This document shows positions 60,257 to 64,000 of a DNA stretch of 64,000 bases, one piece after another (position 1 is the first letter of the stretch; each line of letters begins with the position of its first letter). A program made the translations under genes and the position numbers. The notes beneath the pieces are model-generated. The model was not told the DNA's origin. It did not search any database and saw nothing but the letters and a program-made list of their open reading frames with translations. This DNA comes from Cryobacterium tepidiphilum (lineage in GTDB: Bacteria > Actinomycetota > Actinomycetes > Actinomycetales > Microbacteriaceae). The stretch is taken from contig NZ_RDSR01000011.1 of NCBI RefSeq assembly GCF_003716325.1, positions 31,043-95,042 of the forward strand. The letters run 5' to 3'.

Positions 60257-61248
60257 TGATTACTCCTCTCGGTTATCGCCGATACGGATCGCGCCCGGGC
60301 GTCGCCGAGCACCTCGTCCCAGCGCGCCAGGAAGGTGCGCAGGTTGTAACGCTCCAGGGCAGCCTCGCGTGCCACGAGCCCGCGGCGGCGGGCCTCATCG
60401 GGGTCGCCGACGAGCCGGCCCGCCTCGGCGACGAGCGCCGCGACATCCGTCCCGATGGCGCCCGCCTCCGGCGGCACCGCCCGGGGCGCCTCCGTGGCGG
60501 CGAGCACCACGACCGGCATGGCAAGGTGCATGGCTTCGAGGAGCGACAAGCCGAGCGAGGTCCAGCGCAGCGGATGCAGGTACACGCGTCGCCTGGCCAG
60601 CTCGGTGTGCAGGCGGCCGGTGGGCAGGTCGCCGGCGTGCACGAGTCCGGACGCGATGCCGAGCTCCTCCGCCAGCCGGTCGCCGCCCATGCCGAAGACG
60701 TCGACCGGTCCTGCCTGCAGGAAGTGCGGGAGCAGGTCGGTGCCGGTGACGCGTCCCCGGCGGATCGGTTCGTTGATCACCGCTGCCTGGACCTCCAGCT
60801 CACCGGTGTAGAGCGGCCCCGGATCGACGACGCCGTGCTCCACCACGGTCACCGGCGCCCGCCCGGAATCCCAGAACAGCCGGTTGAAGTGCGTGACGTG
60901 CACCAGCAGGATCTCGCCCTGCTCGCCGAGCGGGTGCACGGTGAACGGCACGTCGCCCTTCGGCGTGTTGTGCTCCACGTACACGGCCGGCACATCGCGG
61001 CCGGGACGACGGCCGAGCAACCGGTGCGCGACGTCGATCTCCTCGGCGCGCTGCAGCACCACGCAGTCCACGTCGGTGTCGTGCAGCGCGTCGGGCGAGA
61101 CCTCGCGCACGTTCGCCGGCCACTCCCGGCCCGCTCGCCCCAGGCCCCACGGCCCGCCCTCCGGCGTGGTGGGGAGCAGGTACTCGTGGTCGCCGCGAAC
61201 GAACGCGTCGGTCCATCCGCCGTGCACGTGCCAGAGCAGGATCCTCAT
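60253..61248 (-). CDS. Glycosyltransferase, GT-B type
   Basis: 331 residues. MRILLWHVHGGWTDAFVRGD starts the N-terminal domain; VYLHPLRWTSLGLSLLEAMH and LAMPVVVLAATEAPRAVPPE carry the E-containing donor loop, and AREAALERYNLRTFLARWDE ends it. The motif order suggests a GT4/GT1-like retaining transferase. It is the middle of the heptose operon, so it probably elongates the same glycan. Confidence 0.85.
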   Translation of the reverse strand: MRILLWHVHGGWTDAFVRGDHEYLLPTTPEGGPWGLGRAGREWPANVREVSPDALHDTDVDCVVLQRAEEIDVAHRLLGRRPGRDVPAVYVEHNTPKGDVPFTVHPLGEQGEILLVHVTHFNRLFWDSGRAPVTVVEHGVVDPGPLYTGELEVQAAVINEPIRRGRVTGTDLLPHFLQAGPVDVFGMGGDRLAEELGIASGLVHAGDLPTGRLHTELARRRVYLHPLRWTSLGLSLLEAMHLAMPVVVLAATEAPRAVPPEAGAIGTDVAALVAEAGRLVGDPDEARRRGLVAREAALERYNLRTFLARWDEVLGDARARSVSAITERSNQ

Positions 61249-62294
61249 GCCGCTCCTTCACCGTCGCGGCGCAACAGGGCGAGCGTCGCACGCACCACGT
61301 CGGCGGGCGTGACCTCGTTGAGGCAGGGGTGCCCTGGCACCGGGCAGACGCGCGCTCGGGTGTTCCGGCACGGCGCCTGCTGGTCCCCCAGCAGTTCGAC
61401 GGGGATTTTGTACGGCGCCCAGCGGATGGCCGGGACGACCGGGGAGAACAGGCTCACGACCGGCGTGCGCACTGCGGCGGCGAGATGGGCGGGCCCGGTG
61501 TTGCCGGTGATGACCACCGAGGCGCGTTCGAGCACGGCGGCCAGCTCCGGCAGGGTGCAGCGACCGCCGAGGTCCGTGGCCCGGTCGGCCGCCACGAGAG
61601 CGGTGAGGCCCGCTTCGCCGGGGCCACCGGTGACCACGGTGCGGATGCCGGCGTCGGCCAGGAGCCGCACGGCGCGACGGTAGTGCTCCGCCGGCCAGGT
61701 GCGTGCCGGCACGGCGGCACCGGGGTGCACTGCGACGAACGGCGACGGTCCGGTGAGGGCGGTGGCGTCGGCCGTCGGAATGACGGCGAGCCGCCCGTCG
61801 TCGCCCGCAGGGAGCGCGTAGCCGGCAGCGGATGCGATGGCCAGGGCGCGCTCGGCCTCGGGCTGGTCCTCGGGGAAGTCCTCCCCCGGGCGCAGCCGCA
61901 CGTCGAGCAGGCTGCCGGCGTAGTCGACGGATGCCCCGGTGATGCGCGGCACGCCGGCGTGGCGGAGCAGCAGGGCGAGGGGCAGCGCGGACTGATGGAA
62001 CGAGGTGAGGATCACGGCCTCGTCGGGGGCGCACTCCCGAACCATGCCCTGCAGAGCGGCGAGATGCTCCTCGGTCACGGCCGGCGCGGGGTCGGTGATC
62101 CACGGGGACGCCCAGGTGAGCACTCGCTCCACGCCGGGGAGCAACGCCGCCGCCGGTGCGCCCTGCGGCCCGCAGAGCATCCAGACCTGAGCCGGCTGGC
62201 CGTGGCGGCCGGCCGTGATCGCGCGCACGGCCGGACCGGCCAGGAGTACGTCGCCGAGACTGTCGAGCCGGGCCACGAGAACGCGGCGGGTCAT
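61245..62294 (-). CDS. Glycosyltransferase family 9 (heptosyltransferase-like)
   Basis: 349 residues. RVLVARLDSLGDVLLAGPAV at the N-terminus and FVAVHPGAAVPARTWPAEHY with VVITGNTGPAHLAAAVRTPV near the C-terminus are the GT9 hallmarks. CRNTRARVCPVPGHPCLNEV is a Cys-rich tail, like the other GT9 of the cluster. Adjacent to gmhB with a 4-nt overlap. A heptosyl donor is suggested by this neighbourhood. Confidence 0.9.
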   Translation of the reverse strand: MTRRVLVARLDSLGDVLLAGPAVRAITAGRHGQPAQVWMLCGPQGAPAAALLPGVERVLTWASPWITDPAPAVTEEHLAALQGMVRECAPDEAVILTSFHQSALPLALLLRHAGVPRITGASVDYAGSLLDVRLRPGEDFPEDQPEAERALAIASAAGYALPAGDDGRLAVIPTADATALTGPSPFVAVHPGAAVPARTWPAEHYRRAVRLLADAGIRTVVTGGPGEAGLTALVAADRATDLGGRCTLPELAAVLERASVVITGNTGPAHLAAAVRTPVVSLFSPVVPAIRWAPYKIPVELLGDQQAPCRNTRARVCPVPGHPCLNEVTPADVVRATLALLRRDGEGAA

Positions 62295-62905
62295 GCGCGC
62301 GCCTCCCGGTCGTCGCCGGGCGGGACCGCGCCCGCATCCTCGCCGGCGTCCGCGTCGTCACCGATCGCATCCGCTGCGCCCAACAGGAGCGTGACCGCGG
62401 CGAGGAGGTCGGGAGCGAGGGCCGGCGCGTCGAGGATCTCCCCGAGGCGCGTGAACGCGGTGGGAACCATGACGCCGCGAACGCCGGCCGCGACCGCCGC
62501 CTCCATGTCGGAACCGATGTCCCCGATGTAGGCGACCTCGCCCGGCACCACACCGAGCTCGCGGGCCGCCTGGATCAGCATGCCCGGCCGGGGCTTGCGG
62601 CAGGCGCAGTCCTCGTCTTCGCGGTGGGGGCAGACGCACCAAGTGTCGAACGGACCCAGCAGTTCATCCACACGTTCGTTCACCCGGGCGACGTCATCGG
62701 GCGTGACGATGCCGCGGCCGATCCCGGACTGGTTGGTCACCACGCCCGTGGGAATCCCGTGCGAGCGGAGCAGGTGCAGGGCCGCGGCCGCCGTGGGCAT
62801 GGCCTCCACCCGATCGGGGTCGCCGTTGTACGGCACGTCGACCACCAGCGTGCCGTCCCTGTCGAAGAGAACGGCCCGGGGGTGCACCGCCGTCGGCCTG
62901 GTCAT
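62291..62905 (-). CDS. gmhB: D,D-heptose 1,7-bisphosphate phosphatase
   Basis: 204 residues from ATG at 62905. HAD class IIIA: motif I AVLFDRDGTLVVDVPYNGDP with the nucleophile Asp, motif II VVTNQSGIGRG, zinc loop CVCPHREDEDCACRKPRPGM (four Cys/His), motif III and IV IGDIGSDMEAA. The zinc loop identifies GmhB rather than histidinol phosphatase. It removes the 7-phosphate between the two HldE steps. First gene of the operon; a divergent GT9 gene starts 87 nt away. Confidence 0.92.
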   Translation of the reverse strand: MTRPTAVHPRAVLFDRDGTLVVDVPYNGDPDRVEAMPTAAAALHLLRSHGIPTGVVTNQSGIGRGIVTPDDVARVNERVDELLGPFDTWCVCPHREDEDCACRKPRPGMLIQAARELGVVPGEVAYIGDIGSDMEAAVAAGVRGVMVPTAFTRLGEILDAPALAPDLLAAVTLLLGAADAIGDDADAGEDAGAVPPGDDREARA

Positions 62906-62992
62906 ACTTCTGCTGTTCCCCCTGCCGAAGAGAACAAACGTCTTTCCCGCCTCAGCTGCTGCCGGCCGCGGACTTCTGCAATGGTGGGGTGC

Positions 62993-63949
62993 ATGCAGCT
63001 TCCTCCCACCGGCGATGACCGACCCGTGGTCCTCGCCCTGCGCGCGCTCAAGCTCGGCGACCTCCTCGTCGCCGTGCCGGCGTTGCACGCGATCAAGCGC
63101 GCCCGGCCGGACCACCGGCTGGTGTACGCGGCACCCGGGTGGCTGCGGCCCATCGTGTCGCTGGTCGACAGCGTCGATGACCTGCTGCCGACACCGGGAC
63201 TGGACGACCCACTCGACCTGGAGCCCGGCAGCGTCGAGACGGTGGTGAACCTGCACGGGAACGGGCCGGAGAGCCGGGGCGCCCTCGAGCGTCTCCGGGC
63301 GCCGGTGCGGCTGGGACACCACGCCCCGGGATGGGACGGCCCGGAGTGGCTCGACGGCATCCACGAGCGGGACCGCTGGGCGCGGCTCGTCTCAGCGCAC
63401 GGGATGCCCGCCGATCCGCTCGACATGCGACTGCGGGTCCCCGCAGTGCGCCCGGTCGTGCCGAATGCGACCGTCGTGCACGTGGGGGCCTTCTACGGTT
63501 CCCGGCAGTGGCCGGTCACCCGATTCGCCGAGGTCGCCCGTGCGCTCACGGAAGACGGGCAGCGCGTCGTGTTCACCGGAAGCGCCGCGGAGGCTGCGCG
63601 TGCACGGGAGGTGGCGGCACTGTCCGGCCTTCCCGACGAGACCGTGCTCGCCGGTCGGCTCGAGCTCGACGGCTTCGCGTCGCTCATCGCCGCGGCCGCG
63701 CTGGTCGTCTCGGCCGACACGGGAGCCGCGCATCTGGCGTCCGCGTACCGAGTGCCGTCGGTGGTCCTGTTCGGTCCCGCTCCCGTGGAGGAATGGGGGC
63801 CGCCGGCCGATGGGCCGCACATCGTGCTCACCGACGCGACGCTCCGCCGGGGCGACACCTTCGGCAGCGAGCCTGATCCGGCGATCCTCGCCGTCACGCC
63901 GGCTGACGTCGTCTCGGCCGCGCGTTCCCTCGCGAGCCGCCCTGTCTGA
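62993..63949 (+). CDS. Glycosyltransferase family 9 (heptosyltransferase-like)
   Basis: 318 residues from ATG at 62993. LALRALKLGDLLVAVPALHA matches the GT9 N-terminus, and TVVHVGAFYGSRQWPVTRFA with VVSADTGAAHLASAYRVPSV matches the donor site. Third GT9 in the cluster, shorter than the other two and without their Cys-rich tail. It is divergent from gmhB; the intervening 87 nt must hold both promoters. The gene ends just before a tandem repeat. Confidence 0.88.
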   Translation: MQLPPTGDDRPVVLALRALKLGDLLVAVPALHAIKRARPDHRLVYAAPGWLRPIVSLVDSVDDLLPTPGLDDPLDLEPGSVETVVNLHGNGPESRGALERLRAPVRLGHHAPGWDGPEWLDGIHERDRWARLVSAHGMPADPLDMRLRVPAVRPVVPNATVVHVGAFYGSRQWPVTRFAEVARALTEDGQRVVFTGSAAEAARAREVAALSGLPDETVLAGRLELDGFASLIAAAALVVSADTGAAHLASAYRVPSVVLFGPAPVEEWGPPADGPHIVLTDATLRRGDTFGSEPDPAILAVTPADVVSAARSLASRPV

Positions 63950-63954
63950 GCGGC

Positions 63955-64000
63955 TGTTCAGCGGGCGGCGTGTTCAGCGGGCGGCGTGTTCAGCGGGCGG
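63955..64000 (+). repeat. 16-bp tandem repeat, continuing past the window
   Basis: TGTTCAGCGGGCGGCG occurs twice in full (63955-63970, 63971-63986) and a third time in part up to the window edge. It starts 5 nt after the GT9 stop. It does not form an obvious hairpin. Confidence 0.85.

Noticed and set aside
1..64000. CRISPR array or phage structural genes
   Set aside because: No regularly spaced repeat-spacer pattern and no capsid, tail or terminase gene was seen; the short tandem repeat at 63955 has no spacers.

Overview
The window is high-GC DNA with the gene order and promoter style of an actinobacterium. The neighbourhood (DUF4191, RDD protein, glnA1, glnE, glnA2, panB, map, ppgK, rnpB, Nif3-like gene, a fabD-fabH-acpP-fabF operon and DUF3145) is what I would expect in Microbacteriaceae. 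That placement is inference from gene content, not from a marker-gene comparison. Several genes start 6-7 nt after a TANNNT -10 box with no Shine-Dalgarno, so leaderless transcripts look common here.

Region by region. (a) 1-2507: the end of a DUF4191 membrane protein, an RDD protein, and glnA1 behind a clear GlnR-type operator. (b) 2487-15291: a probable integrative element inserted in the last codons of glnA1. A 21-nt near-duplicate of the glnA1 3' end (2487-2507 and 15271-15291) gives candidate attL and attR. A perfect 20-bp direct repeat lies inside each end (2631 and 15149), and an xis-int pair abuts the right end. The element is a patchwork: a damaged IS3 element, a formaldehyde-dehydrogenase-like gene with a DJ-1/PfpI gene and a small monooxygenase, an FAD oxidoreductase, a UvrA-like ATPase, an ISL3 fragment, a tRNA 3'-end fragment with two integrase remnants, and three dispersed pieces that together rebuild most of one IS3-family orfB. 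(c) 15308-22450: a strong terminator, then two heavy-metal-type RND pumps flanking a lipoprotein with adaptor-like features. (d) 22451-33933: core genes for nitrogen control (glnE, glnA2), pantothenate (panB), methionine aminopeptidase, polyphosphate glucokinase, RNase P RNA, a zinc-ribbon coiled-coil protein, a Nif3-like protein and maltokinase.

(e) 34200-42400: secreted and stress functions. These are a ScyD/ScyE-like secreted protein, a UdgX remnant, a secreted subtilase whose start codon is unusual, a CHY zinc finger protein, a universal stress protein, a fluoride riboswitch driving a two-subunit CrcB channel, tRNA-Val and a peroxiredoxin. (f) 42595-48862: a FasR-like regulator with the type II fatty acid synthesis operon, DUF3145 and a PadR regulator. 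(g) 48844-52618: a PolA-like polymerase and a small stress-type group (SRPBCC, four-helix copper-binding protein, SDR, DUF2795).

(h) 52631-64000: a carbohydrate cluster with the hallmarks of nucleotide-activated heptose synthesis, unexpected in a Gram-positive lineage without LPS. It has two HldE-like kinase/nucleotidyltransferase fusions, a GmhA-like SIS isomerase, a GmhB phosphatase, three GT9 (heptosyltransferase-type) enzymes and three other glycosyltransferases. Five consecutive junctions in the main operon are 4-nt start/stop overlaps, which suggests one tightly coupled pathway. Together these genes could make and transfer a heptose to a surface glycan or glycolipid; the acceptor is not visible in the window.
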